Below, one piece after another: positions 1 through 8,015 of a stretch of DNA of 40,489 bases; position 1 is the stretch's first letter; each line of letters begins with the position of its first letter. The stretch covers positions 1-40,489 of the forward strand of contig DOTL01000020.1 in NCBI GenBank assembly GCA_003521145.1, given 5' to 3'. The translations under genes and the position numbers were made by a program. Source of the stretch: Streptococcus sp. GTDB lineage: Bacteria > Bacillota > Bacilli > Lactobacillales > Streptococcaceae. The notes below the pieces were generated by a model. That model saw nothing but the letters and a program-made list of their open reading frames with translations. It was not told the origin of the DNA and made no database searches.

Positions 1-141
1 AACTTCATCAACTTTAAGAAACGTGTCTTCATCACACTGAACATACATAATAAAAGGACCTATCCGGTCCTCTCTAGATGTTAGCTTTTCGTCACCCACT
101 ACAGTTGACAAAGAGTCTAAAAAAAGTCCCAGCAAAGCTGA
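1..141 (-). pseudogene. Open frame running off the left edge, possible gene remnant
   Basis: Downstream of carB on the same strand a frame stays open from a TGA near 141 to the window edge. Its protein reads smoothly and includes SREDRIGPFIMYVQ (about 42-81) and then DEDTFLKVDEV. The SRED-IG-P-F string recalls the C-terminal part of McrB-like AAA ATPases from memory; this is a weak resemblance. No convincing start is seen: the first ATG is at 46-48, and possible GTG (97-99) or TTG (109-111) starts lack a good ribosome-binding site. The frame passes through two hairpins that look like terminators. It is either the cut-off remnant of a gene or chance. Confidence 0.25.
55..71 (-). terminator. 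Second hairpin terminator downstream of carB
   Basis: Six-base-pair arms AGGACC/GGTCCT with a 5-nt loop, followed on the minus strand by TTTTATTAT. It lies about 50 bases beyond the stronger carB terminator and may be a back-up. It also lies inside the open frame described for 1-141. Confidence 0.45.
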
Positions 142-145
142 GACT
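119..145 (-). terminator. Terminator of the pyrimidine operon (after carB)
   Basis: On the minus strand AGTCTCAGC pairs with GCTGGGACT around a 3-nt loop, followed by seven T. It starts 12 bases after the carB stop, as expected for a Rho-independent terminator closing the operon. Confidence 0.85.
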
Positions 146-156
146 CAATGTTATGA

Positions 157-3100
157 TTAGATAGCTTCTGTTGTAAAGCTACGGCTTTCAAGCACACGCA
201 CCATGGCATCTGCTGTATCAAGGGCTGTGAAGAGTGGAATTCCTGCTTCAATAGCTGAACTACGGATAGCTGCTCCATCTTCGTCATAAGTACGTTTGTT
301 ACCAACTGTATTGATAATAGCTTGTGCTTTACCTGTACGAACGAGGGCTGGAATGTCATTGTCATCGTTTTCACCCAACTTGTTAACAAGCGTTGCGTGA
401 ACCCCGTGTTCATTCAAGAACTTAGCTGTTCCTTCAGTTGCGTAGATACCATAACCGATAGCATCGAAACGACGAGCCAAGTCAAGGGCTTCTTCTTTGG
501 TATCGTCGTGAATAGTAAAGATGACGTTACCAAAGGTTGGCAAGTGGAGGTAAGATGCTTCAAAGGCTTTATAGAGCGCTTTTTCAAGAGTCACATCTGT
601 ACCCATAACTTCACCAGTTGATTTCATTTCAGGTCCAAGGAGACTATCTACCTTAGCCAATTTTGTGAATGAAAAGACTGGTGCTTTGACATGGACATGG
701 TTACTTTCTGGATAAAGACCATCTTTGTAACCTTGCTCAGCCAATGATTTACCAAGAATCAAGTTTGTAGCAACTTGAGCCATTGGGATATCAGTCACCT
801 TAGACAAGAATGGTACTGTACGGCTGGCACGTGGGTTAACCTCGATAACATAGACCGTTTCGTCCTTAATAACGAACTGGATGTTCATCATACCGATACA
901 GTTAAGACCGATAGCCAAACGTTTCGTGTAATCAGCAATAGTCTCTTGGATTTTCTTAGAAAGAGTTTGTGGTGGGTAAACCGCCATTGAGTCCCCTGAG
1001 TGAACCCCCGCACGTTCGATGTGTTCCATAATACCTGGAATTAAGACATCCTTACCATCAGAGATGGCATCCACTTCACACTCACGTCCTATGATATAGC
1101 TATCAACAAGGACTGGGTGGTCTGGACTAGCCTTAACGGCTGTGCGCATGTAAGAACGAAGGTCATCTTCATTTTCAACGATTTCCATAGCACGTCCACC
1201 CAAAACATATGATGGACGAACAAGAACTGGGAAACCAATCTTACGAGCCGCTTCAACTGCTTCTTCTTCATTTGTCGCTGTTTGTCCTGGTGGTTGTGGA
1301 ATGTCAAGATCTTTAAGAGCCTGTTCGAAGAGGTCACGGTCTTCTGCACGGTCAAGGTCAGCAACCTGTGTACCCAAGATTTTCACACCTGCTTTAGACA
1401 ATGGCTCTGCCAAGTTGATGGCTGTTTGTCCACCAAACTGAACCACCACACCCTTAGGTTGTTCCAATTCAATAACGTTCATCACGTCTTCGAAGGTCAA
1501 TGGTTCAAAGTAGAGTTTGTCTGACACTGAGAAGTCTGTTGAAACTGTCTCAGGGTTAGAGTTCATGATGATGGCTTCGTAGCCAGCAGCTTGGATAGCT
1601 TTTACAGAGTGAACTGTCGCATAGTCGAATTCAACCCCTTGTCCGATACGGATAGGACCTGAACCAAGAACGATGACCGATTCTTTATCAGATTTGATTG
1701 ACTCATTTTCCCACTCGTAAGTTGAGTAAAAATATGGTGTTGATGATTCAAACTCAGCCGCACAAGTATCAACCATCTTGTAAACAGGAACAATGTTATT
1801 TTTCAAACGTGTCGCACGTACTTGGTTAGCTGTTTGATTCCAAAGATCAGCAATCTTACGATCAGAGAAACCGTTACGTTTAGCTTCTTTTAAAACATCA
1901 ACATCGCCTACGTGAGTAGCTAATTCTTGTTCCAATTCGAAGATATGGAGCAATTTGTCGAGGAAGAAGATATCAATCTTAGTCAACTCTGACAATTCTT
2001 CAATAGTATAACCACGACGGATGGCTTCAGAAAGGTAGAAGAGACGGTCGTCTTGAGCTTTGACAATCTTTTCAACCAAGGCGTCGTCTGTGACGTCCGC
2101 AAGCTCAGGCATTTCATTGTGGTAAACACCGATTTCAAGTGAACGGCAGGCTTTAAGAAGTGACTCTTCGATGTTACGACCGATAGCCATAACTTCACCA
2201 GTTGCTTTCATTTGAGTACCAAGACGACGTTCCCCATGTTCAAATTTATCAAATGGAAAACGCGGAATCTTAGCAACCACATAGTCAAGAGCTGGCTCAA
2301 ACATAGCGTAAGTTGTACCAGTGACTGGGTTAATCATTTCATCAAGTGTCAAACCAACAGCAATCTTGGCTGCCAATTTAGCGATTGGGTAACCAGTTGC
2401 TTTTGAGGCAAGGGCTGAGGAACGAGACACACGTGGGTTTACTTCGATAACATAGTACTTGAAGCTATTAGGGTCAAGAGCCAACTGTACGTTACAACCA
2501 CCCTCAATTTTAAGGGCACGAATAATCTTCAAGCTGGCATCACGAAGCATTTGGTTTTCAATATCTGACAAGGTTTGCGTTGGAGCAAATACAATTGAGT
2601 CCCCTGTGTGGATACCAACTGGATCAAAGTTTTCCATGTTACATACCACAAGAGCATTGTCTGCAGCATCACGCATAACTTCGTATTCAATTTCTTTGAA
2701 ACCAGCGATAGAACGTTCAATCAAACATTGGGTTACTGGTGACAATTTCAATCCATTTTCAGCTATTTCACGAAGTTCTTCTTCGTTGGCACACATACCA
2801 CCACCAGTACCACCAAGGGTAAAGGCAGGACGCACGATAACTGGGTAGCCAATTTCTGTCGCAAAGGCAACTGCTTCTTCAACCGTATTTACAATCTCTG
2901 ATTCTGGAATTGGTTGTTCCAAATCTTCCATCAATTGTTTGAAGAGGTCACGGTCTTCGGCTTGGTCAATGGCAGACAATTTTGTTCCCAAAAGCTCTAC
3001 TCCAAGCTCATCAAGAATGCCAGATTTTGACAATTCCATTGCCATATTCAAACCAGTCTGTCCACCAAGAGTTGGCAAGAGAGCATCAGGACGCTCTTTA

Positions 3101-3336
3101 CGAAGAATACGTGTGACAAACTCAAGCGTAATTGGTTCAATGTAAACCTTGTCTGCGATTTCTTTATCAGTCATGATTGTCGCAGGGTTAGAGTTAACAA
3201 GAACAACACTGTAGCCTTCTTCTTTCAAGGCCAAGCAAGCTTGCGTACCAGCGTAGTCAAACTCAGCAGCCTGACCAATAATGATAGGACCAGACCCGAT
3301 AACCATAATTTTTTTAATATCAGAACGTTTAGGCAT
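157..3336 (-). CDS. carB: Carbamoyl-phosphate synthase large subunit
   Basis: Makes carbamoyl phosphate from bicarbonate, two ATP and ammonia channelled from CarA, feeding pyrimidine and arginine synthesis in the cytosol. The protein is 1059 residues, full length for the family. It shows the internal duplication: residues 1-400 (GSGPIIIGQAAEFDYAG near residue 14) and about 550-930 (GSGPIRIGQGVEFDYA) are the two ATP-grasp halves, with an oligomerisation segment between and an MGS-like regulatory domain from about 930. It is the last gene of the pyr operon. The start ATG has no strong Shine-Dalgarno; the structured intergenic element ends only 7 bases before it, so translation initiation may depend on that RNA. 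Confidence 0.97.
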   Translation of the reverse strand: MPKRSDIKKIMVIGSGPIIIGQAAEFDYAGTQACLALKEEGYSVVLVNSNPATIMTDKEIADKVYIEPITLEFVTRILRKERPDALLPTLGGQTGLNMAMELSKSGILDELGVELLGTKLSAIDQAEDRDLFKQLMEDLEQPIPESEIVNTVEEAVAFATEIGYPVIVRPAFTLGGTGGGMCANEEELREIAENGLKLSPVTQCLIERSIAGFKEIEYEVMRDAADNALVVCNMENFDPVGIHTGDSIVFAPTQTLSDIENQMLRDASLKIIRALKIEGGCNVQLALDPNSFKYYVIEVNPRVSRSSALASKATGYPIAKLAAKIAVGLTLDEMINPVTGTTYAMFEPALDYVVAKIPRFPFDKFEHGERRLGTQMKATGEVMAIGRNIEESLLKACRSLEIGVYHNEMPELADVTDDALVEKIVKAQDDRLFYLSEAIRRGYTIEELSELTKIDIFFLDKLLHIFELEQELATHVGDVDVLKEAKRNGFSDRKIADLWNQTANQVRATRLKNNIVPVYKMVDTCAAEFESSTPYFYSTYEWENESIKSDKESVIVLGSGPIRIGQGVEFDYATVHSVKAIQAAGYEAIIMNSNPETVSTDFSVSDKLYFEPLTFEDVMNVIELEQPKGVVVQFGGQTAINLAEPLSKAGVKILGTQVADLDRAEDRDLFEQALKDLDIPQPPGQTATNEEEAVEAARKIGFPVLVRPSYVLGGRAMEIVENEDDLRSYMRTAVKASPDHPVLVDSYIIGRECEVDAISDGKDVLIPGIMEHIERAGVHSGDSMAVYPPQTLSKKIQETIADYTKRLAIGLNCIGMMNIQFVIKDETVYVIEVNPRASRTVPFLSKVTDIPMAQVATNLILGKSLAEQGYKDGLYPESNHVHVKAPVFSFTKLAKVDSLLGPEMKSTGEVMGTDVTLEKALYKAFEASYLHLPTFGNVIFTIHDDTKEEALDLARRFDAIGYGIYATEGTAKFLNEHGVHATLVNKLGENDDNDIPALVRTGKAQAIINTVGNKRTYDEDGAAIRSSAIEAGIPLFTALDTADAMVRVLESRSFTTEAI

Positions 3337-3343
3337 AATTTAT

Positions 3344-3466
3344 GATACAAAGCCCGTTAAGGACCCAGTGAAAAAAGGAAACGTGACAACGACGCCTAAG
3401 CATCTAGTCACCATTTATCTTTTTCACACAGTCCTTAGGGCGTGTTCACTTCCGTGAACCTGTATC
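3344..3466 (-). repeat. Structured intergenic element, copy 4 (carA-carB gap)
   Basis: On the minus strand it contains GAACAC then GCCC...GGGC as outer stem, and ends GGGCTTTGTATC. Nested stems are TAAGGAC/GTCCTTA, TGAAAAAG/CTTTTTTCA, GTGA/TCAC and an apical GATGC-TTAG-GCGTC, with internal loops CTA and GTTG. The outer stem is the exact swap of the GGGC/GCCC stem in the copies before carA and in the pyrR-permease gap. This copy also has an extra GTTCAC-GGAA-GTGAAC hairpin at its 5' end and is bounded by GATACA/TGTATC inverted ends. No U-tract follows, so it is not a plain terminator. Confidence 0.75.
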
Positions 3467-3481
3467 TTCTCCTTTCTATTT

Positions 3482-3543
3482 GACAACTCTCTGGTTGTCA
3501 TTAAATAAGGTAGTAGACTGGGGCGAATAAGAGTCACACCCCA
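3482..3543 (-). other. Two further small hairpins in the carA-carB gap
   Basis: GACAAC/GTTGTC arms (3482-3487 and 3494-3499) and TGGGG/CCCCA arms (3519-3523 and 3539-3543) lie between the carA stop and the structured element. Neither is followed by a T-run on the minus strand. Their role is unknown; they may shape mRNA stability between carA and carB. Together with the structured element they fill the 230-base gap; no gene is seen in it. Confidence 0.5.
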
Positions 3544-3566
3544 CTATAGTCACTAGACAGTTGCAA

Positions 3567-4655
3567 TTAACGACGTGCTTTTTCAGCTTGGAAAGCATCA
3601 ATCAATTCCAAGAACTCATCGAAGAGATAGCTAGCATCGTGTGGACCAGGTGCTGCATCTGGGTGGAATTGCACTGAGAATGCAGGGAAGTCACGGTGAC
3701 GAACACCTTCAACTGACTTATCGTTAATTTCTTCGTGTGTTACCATGAGGCAATCTGGAAGTGTCTCACGGTCAATGGCATAACCATGGTTTTGGCTGGT
3801 GAAGTCAACACGACCAGTCGCAATTTCACGAACCGCATGGTTAAATCCACGGTGACCAAACTTCATCTTGTAGGCCTTGGCACCATTCGCCAAACTAAAC
3901 AACTGGTGACCCATACAAATACCAAAAATTGGAATTTTGCCTTGAATGCCACGAATCATATCAAGTGCATACGGTACATCTTCAGGGTTACCTGGACCGT
4001 TTGACAACATCACACCATCTGGATTAAGATGGAGAATTTCTTCAGAAGTGATATCATGTGGCACAACAGTCACGTTACAGTCACGTTTTGAGAACTCACG
4101 CAAGATAGAGTGCTTGAGACCAAAGTCAACCAAAACGATATTTTTACCAACACCTGGTGCTGGGTAGGCTGTCTTAGTTGATACCTGCTCAATATTGTTG
4201 GTTGGCAAAACAGTCGCACGCAATTGATCTTGTAAGTGCTCGATACTGTCACCAGGATTAGCCAAAGTCGCTTTCATGGTACCGTGTTGACGGATAATCT
4301 TAGTCAAGGCACGTGTATCAATACCAGAGATACCAGGGATGTTTTTTGCTTTCAAAAACTCATCCAAGGTCATTTGGTTACGCCAGTTGCTAGCACGACG
4401 GCTAGCCTCTGACACAACAACACCCTTGGTCGTTGGCTTAATTGACTCATAGTCGTCACGGTTAACGCCGTAGTTACCAACAAGTGGATAAGTAAAAGTC
4501 AAAATTTGACCATTGTAAGACTGGTCTGTGATAGATTCTTGATAACCTGTCATACCAGTATTAAAGACGATTTCACCCGTCACATCCACATCAGCACCTA
4601 AGACCTGACCTTCAAAAATAGTGCCGTCTTCCAAAATAAGTAAACGTTTTGCCAT
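3567..4655 (-). CDS. carA: Carbamoyl-phosphate synthase small (glutaminase) subunit
   Basis: Hydrolyses glutamine and passes ammonia to CarB. The protein is 362 residues, normal length. The N-terminal CPSase small-chain domain (about 1-150) contains FNTGMTGYQE; the class I glutamine amidotransferase domain (about 170-350) carries the nucleophile elbow GICMGHQ and the catalytic histidine in QFHPDAAPGPHD. The position after HP that is usually Glu is Asp here, which I believe is common in streptococci. AAAGGAAC lies about 11 bases upstream of the ATG. It sits between pyrB and carB in one operon, with structured elements in both flanking gaps. Confidence 0.97.
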   Translation of the reverse strand: MAKRLLILEDGTIFEGQVLGADVDVTGEIVFNTGMTGYQESITDQSYNGQILTFTYPLVGNYGVNRDDYESIKPTTKGVVVSEASRRASNWRNQMTLDEFLKAKNIPGISGIDTRALTKIIRQHGTMKATLANPGDSIEHLQDQLRATVLPTNNIEQVSTKTAYPAPGVGKNIVLVDFGLKHSILREFSKRDCNVTVVPHDITSEEILHLNPDGVMLSNGPGNPEDVPYALDMIRGIQGKIPIFGICMGHQLFSLANGAKAYKMKFGHRGFNHAVREIATGRVDFTSQNHGYAIDRETLPDCLMVTHEEINDKSVEGVRHRDFPAFSVQFHPDAAPGPHDASYLFDEFLELIDAFQAEKARR

Positions 4656-4680
4656 TATAGTAAATTGTTCCTTTCACTAA

Positions 4681-4780
4681 GATACAAAGGGCGTTAAACA
4701 TCTGAATGAAAATCAAATCTAACAAAGAAGCTCTAGCCTCTAGGAAGATTTGTCTCTTTTCAAAGATTTAGCCCATGTTC
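4681..4780 (-). repeat. Structured intergenic element, copy 3 (pyrB-carA gap)
   Basis: Minus strand: GAACAT, outer stem GGGC/GCCC, then AAATCT/AGATGTTT, TTGAAAA/TTTTCA, AAATCT/AGATTT and apical GAGGC-TAGA-GCTTC. The 5' internal loop is TCCTA and the 3' loop TTTGTT. It ends GCCCTTTGTATC, like its sister copies, about 6 bases before the carA ribosome-binding site. The remaining bases of the gap (4781-4818) show nothing distinct. Confidence 0.75.
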
Positions 4781-4818
4781 TTTTTCGTCTGATTCTCTCA
4801 GGAATCGGTTAACGTAGT

Positions 4819-5745
4819 TTACGCTTTGCCATTTAAAATAGCTTCAATAATTGCCATACGGACAAAGACCCCGTTTTGCATCTGAGCAACGATACGAGCC
4901 TTAGGCGCCTCAACCAGGCTATCAGCAATCTCCACATCACGATTAACCGGAGCAGGGTGCATAATAATCGCCTGATCAGCTAACTTGGCATAACGTTCTT
5001 CAGTCAAACCATAGAGAGCATGGTAGTCTTCTTTTGAAAATCCTTTATCGTCCCCATGACGTTCGTGCTGAACACGAAGCAACATGAGCACATCCAAGTC
5101 CTCAATGACGTCGTCAATAACCACATGCTGACCATAGACATCGAACTCATTCGAGTACCACTCTGCAGGACCAGCAAAATAAAGCTGAGCACCCAAACGT
5201 TTGAGAATCTGCATATTGGACTTAGCGACACGCGAATGCGTAATGTCACCTGCAATACAAATCTTAAGATTTTCAAAGGTTTCGAACTCTTCGTAAATGG
5301 TCATCAAGTCAAGTAAACACTGACTTGGGTGTTGCCCTGAACCATCACCACCATTGATAATAGAGGTCTGAATAGTTCTACTATCAATCAACTGCTTGTA
5401 GTAATCAACTTCCGAGTGGCGGACCACACAGATGTCAACACCCAAGGCAGACATGGTTAAGATCGTGTCATAGAGGGTCTCACCCTTGTTCACCGAGCTA
5501 GTCCCAGCATCGAACTCAATCACATCCAGGCCAAGTTTTTTCTCAGCCACTTCGAAGGACTTGTGTGTTCGTGTTGAATTTTCAAAAAAGAGATTGGCAG
5601 CGAAATACTGTCGATCCAGCTGGAAATCAGCTCTGCCATTTTTAAAATCTCCACCTCGACGAATCAGGCCCAAGACCTCTTCATTCGTGAGGGTTTCCAT
5701 TGTCACCAAATGTTTCAGTGACACTTTTCCATCTGCAATCGCCAT
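4819..5745 (-). CDS. pyrB: Aspartate carbamoyltransferase catalytic subunit
   Basis: Condenses carbamoyl phosphate with aspartate to carbamoyl aspartate, the committed pyrimidine step. It is 308 residues, typical of the Bacillus-type enzyme that works without PyrI. The carbamoyl-phosphate site is visible as FFENSTRTHKSFE near residue 54; GGDGSGQHPSQ lies near residue 133 and HPAPVNRDVE near residue 262. The permease stop lies 24 bases upstream, so the two genes are co-transcribed. This is the only gap of the operon without a structured element. Confidence 0.97.
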   Translation of the reverse strand: MAIADGKVSLKHLVTMETLTNEEVLGLIRRGGDFKNGRADFQLDRQYFAANLFFENSTRTHKSFEVAEKKLGLDVIEFDAGTSSVNKGETLYDTILTMSALGVDICVVRHSEVDYYKQLIDSRTIQTSIINGGDGSGQHPSQCLLDLMTIYEEFETFENLKICIAGDITHSRVAKSNMQILKRLGAQLYFAGPAEWYSNEFDVYGQHVVIDDVIEDLDVLMLLRVQHERHGDDKGFSKEDYHALYGLTEERYAKLADQAIIMHPAPVNRDVEIADSLVEAPKARIVAQMQNGVFVRMAIIEAILNGKA

Positions 5746-5769
5746 AGTTTTTCCTTTTAAAGTGATTGA

Positions 5770-7047
5770 CTAATCTTTGCTACCTTTTTTAGGGTCTGGC
5801 AAGATTTGGTAGAGCAAGATACCAAGAATGGTTGAACTTGCCACACCCGTGATTTGAAGACCACCAAGGTCAATCATCAAACCACCGATACCAGAAACCA
5901 AGATAACACTAGCAATCAAGAGATTCTTTTTGTTATCAAAATCAATCTTATGTTCAACTAAAATTTTCAAACCGCTAGCAGCGATAACCCCAAAGAGGGC
6001 AATAGACAAACCGCCCAATACAGGAGTTGGAATAGAATGCAAGAGTGCTGATAGCTTCCCAATAAAGCTCATCAAGACCGCAATCACTGCTGCGCCCGCA
6101 ATAACGTAAACTGAGTAGACCTTACTGAGGGCCATAACCCCAATATTTTCACCATAAGAAGTTACCGGAGGAGCTCCAAAGAATCCAGCGATAATCTGTG
6201 CCAAACCATCACCAGTAAGCGTATGGTCAAGACCTGGATCTTTGAAGTAATCACGCTCAGTCAAACTGTTTAGAACCATGACATGACCAAAGTGTTCAGT
6301 CATCGTCACAAAGGCAATCGGAGCCATGGTCAAAATCGCACTTGGATAGAGCTTAAAGCTATAATCCACAAATGGAATATCAAAGTTTGGAACTTGAATC
6401 CAATGTGCCGCTGCTACCTCTGAGAAATTGATAAAACTATGTCCTGTCAGCAACCCAAGAACCGCCGAGAAAATATAGCCCACAATTAAACCAAGTAAAA
6501 TTGGGATAACACCGATAATCTTCTTGCCATACATGTTAAAGAGGATAACCGCAAAGAGAGTCACCATCGAAATCAAGAGAGCATAGATACTATAGCTTTT
6601 ATTTAAAGTTGTCGCATCATTGACTGCATTTGCGGCAAGATTCAAACCAATCACCATGATAATTGGACCAACCACAATTGGTGGAAGGACGTTATCAATC
6701 CAGTCTTTACCCGCATACTTAACAATCAGAGCCACAAGCAAGTAAACCAAACCACCTGCTATGGCACCTTGAGCCACCGCTGCAATTCCATCCGTCTTCA
6801 TAAACGTCTGCATAGCCGCAATATAGGCAAAACTAGAACCCATATAAGCTGGAATTTTGTACTTGGTCACCGTCAAGTGAGCCAAAGTTCCCAAACCAGA
6901 TGAGAAAAGAGCAATAGCGGGATCAATCCCAACCAAAATCGGCACAAGCACCGTCGCACCAAACATGGCAAACAAGTGCTGGAATGACAAACCAACCAAT
7001 AAACCAGGTTTTGGCATATCATTCACATCATATTTTACGTTATTCAC
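5770..7047 (-). CDS. pyrP: Uracil permease (NCS2 family)
   Basis: A uracil:H+ symporter of the nucleobase-cation symporter 2 family, in the membrane. The protein has 12-14 hydrophobic segments, with FQHLFAMFGATVLVP near the N-terminus and the family core FVTMTEHFGHVMVLNSLT plus GAPPVTSYGENIG. I place the start at the GTG at 7045-7047 (giving NNVKYDVNDMPKPG next), matching the family N-terminus as I remember it; AAGGAG lies about 12 bases upstream, a long spacing. An upstream in-frame TTG at 7078-7080 would overlap the structured repeat. It lies between pyrR and pyrB and is controlled with them. The symbol could also be uraA. Confidence 0.9.
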   Translation of the reverse strand: MNNVKYDVNDMPKPGLLVGLSFQHLFAMFGATVLVPILVGIDPAIALFSSGLGTLAHLTVTKYKIPAYMGSSFAYIAAMQTFMKTDGIAAVAQGAIAGGLVYLLVALIVKYAGKDWIDNVLPPIVVGPIIMVIGLNLAANAVNDATTLNKSYSIYALLISMVTLFAVILFNMYGKKIIGVIPILLGLIVGYIFSAVLGLLTGHSFINFSEVAAAHWIQVPNFDIPFVDYSFKLYPSAILTMAPIAFVTMTEHFGHVMVLNSLTERDYFKDPGLDHTLTGDGLAQIIAGFFGAPPVTSYGENIGVMALSKVYSVYVIAGAAVIAVLMSFIGKLSALLHSIPTPVLGGLSIALFGVIAASGLKILVEHKIDFDNKKNLLIASVILVSGIGGLMIDLGGLQITGVASSTILGILLYQILPDPKKGSKD

Positions 7048-7073
7048 GATATCAAAGGACTCCTTAAAATTAA

Positions 7074-7201
7074 GATACAAAGGGACGTTTTAGCGTAGCT
7101 AAACATTTCTGTAGAAAAATAGAAAGTCGACAACGCACTCCAAAGAGTGCTAGGAGACTTATCTTTTTTCCTAAGAAATGAGTCCCGTGTTCATTTAACA
7201 A
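7074..7201 (-). repeat. Structured intergenic element, copy 2 (pyrR-permease gap, downstream unit)
   Basis: Minus strand: GAACAC, outer stem GGGAC/GTCCC, CATTTCT/AGAAATG, GAAAAA/TTTTTC, AAGTC/GACTT, and apical GCACTC-TTTG-GAGTGC; internal loops TCCTA and GTTGTC. It carries an additional perfect hairpin TTTAGC-TAC-GCTAAA between the inner and outer 3' arms. It ends in the shared TTTGTATCTT and abuts copy 1 directly. Confidence 0.75.
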
Positions 7202-7315
7202 GATACAAAGGGCGTATAAAGAGCACAGTAAAATTAGGAAATCTGACGCCGAAGCTTTAGCTTCTAGGAAGATTTATCTATCTTACACAGCTCTTAGCCC
7301 GTGTTCATTTAACAA
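7202..7315 (-). repeat. Structured intergenic element, copy 1 (pyrR-permease gap, upstream unit)
   Basis: Minus strand: GAACAC, outer stem GGGC/GCCC, AAGAGC/GCTCTT, TAAGAT/ATTTTA, AAATCT/AGATTT and apical GAAGC-TAAA-GCTTC; internal loops TCCTA and GGCGTC. It stands in tandem with copy 2. The junction segment TTCATTTAACAAGATACAAA (plus strand) occurs at both its ends, marking the unit boundaries. Confidence 0.75.
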
Positions 7316-7340
7316 GATACAAAGGGCGTTTCACCCTATC
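7316..7340 (-). repeat. Truncated structured element stub next to the pyrR stop
   Basis: The shared terminal segment GATACAAAGGGCGTT (plus strand) occurs a third time here, but the rest of the unit is absent. It lies just downstream of the pyrR stop and suggests that the units multiply or recombine in tandem. Confidence 0.5.
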
Positions 7341-7351
7341 TGTCAGCCAAC

Positions 7352-7873
7352 TTAGCTTGGATTAATAATGCTGACGCTATCTTTGCCATCAACTTCTGCG
7401 ACCAAAACTTCAATTTCTTCTGACTCACTTGTTGGGATATTTTTACCAACATAGTCCGCACGGATTGGCAATTCACGGTGACCACGGTCAACCAAGACAG
7501 CCAAACCAACCCGCGCCGGACGTCCATGGCTAACGATATTATCTATAGCTGCACGAATCGTACGACCTGTGTAAAGCACATCATCCACAAGGATAACATC
7601 TGTACCATCAATTTCAACAGGGAAAACTGATGTGTCTTTTTCAGCCTTAACATCATCACGGAAAGCCTTAGTATCAAGCTCAATCAATGGCACATCAAGG
7701 TTTTCCAACTGTTTCAAGCGCTCTTGGATACGCTGAGCAATATAAACACCACGTGTCTTAATACCAGCCAAGACAATCTTGTCGAGATTTTTGTTACGCT
7801 CAATAATCTCATAAGTGATACGTGTAATGGCACGTTTCATGGTTACGTCATCGACGATCTCTTTTTTCTTCAT
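7352..7873 (-). CDS. pyrR: PyrR, pyr operon attenuation regulator / uracil phosphoribosyltransferase
   Basis: Binds pyr leader RNA when UMP is abundant and causes transcription to stop early; it also has weak uracil phosphoribosyltransferase activity. The protein is 173 residues, normal size. The PRPP-binding motif VILVDDVLYTGRT is near residue 93. It is the first gene of the operon, so it represses its own synthesis. An AGAAAGG ribosome-binding site lies about 10 bases upstream of the ATG. Confidence 0.97.
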   Translation of the reverse strand: MKKKEIVDDVTMKRAITRITYEIIERNKNLDKIVLAGIKTRGVYIAQRIQERLKQLENLDVPLIELDTKAFRDDVKAEKDTSVFPVEIDGTDVILVDDVLYTGRTIRAAIDNIVSHGRPARVGLAVLVDRGHRELPIRADYVGKNIPTSESEEIEVLVAEVDGKDSVSIINPS

Positions 7874-7894
7874 AAAAAGAACCTTTCTAAATAC

Positions 7895-7999
7895 AAAAAA
7901 ATCCCCTCAAAAACAAGGAGATACACAAAATATGAGCACAGTTCACCCGTACACTTCTCATGGCTCCTTGCCTGCCTCTCTGGACAGTGATTAAAGGAC
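7895..7999 (-). promoter_or_regulatory. PyrR-responsive attenuator leader
   Basis: The minus strand carries the classic PyrR recognition loop TGTCCAGAGAGGCAG (7972-7986), flanked by TCCTT and AAGGA arms that form the anti-antiterminator. The segment CAAGGAG (7964-7970) can pair with TCCTT upstream or with CTCCTTG (7914-7920). The latter is the 5' arm of the terminator ATCTCCT...AGGGGAT (7901-7922), which ends in a T-run (7895-7900). So antiterminator and terminator exclude each other: with UMP-bound PyrR the terminator forms, without it the leader reads through into pyrR. The logic is known for Bacillus; the pairing is read from this sequence. Confidence 0.92.
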
Positions 8000-8015
8000 T
8001 TATTTAATTAGGTAA

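Noticed and set aside
4681..4780. PyrR-binding loop in the carA leader (TCCTAGAGGCT resembles TCCAGAGAGGCT)
   Set aside because: The same position in the sister copies reads TCCTAGAAGC or TCCTAGCACTC, the bases form a stem in all copies, and no terminator follows.
7336..7527. 63-codon frame inside pyrR
   Set aside because: It is a shadow in another frame of a conserved gene, without a ribosome-binding site.
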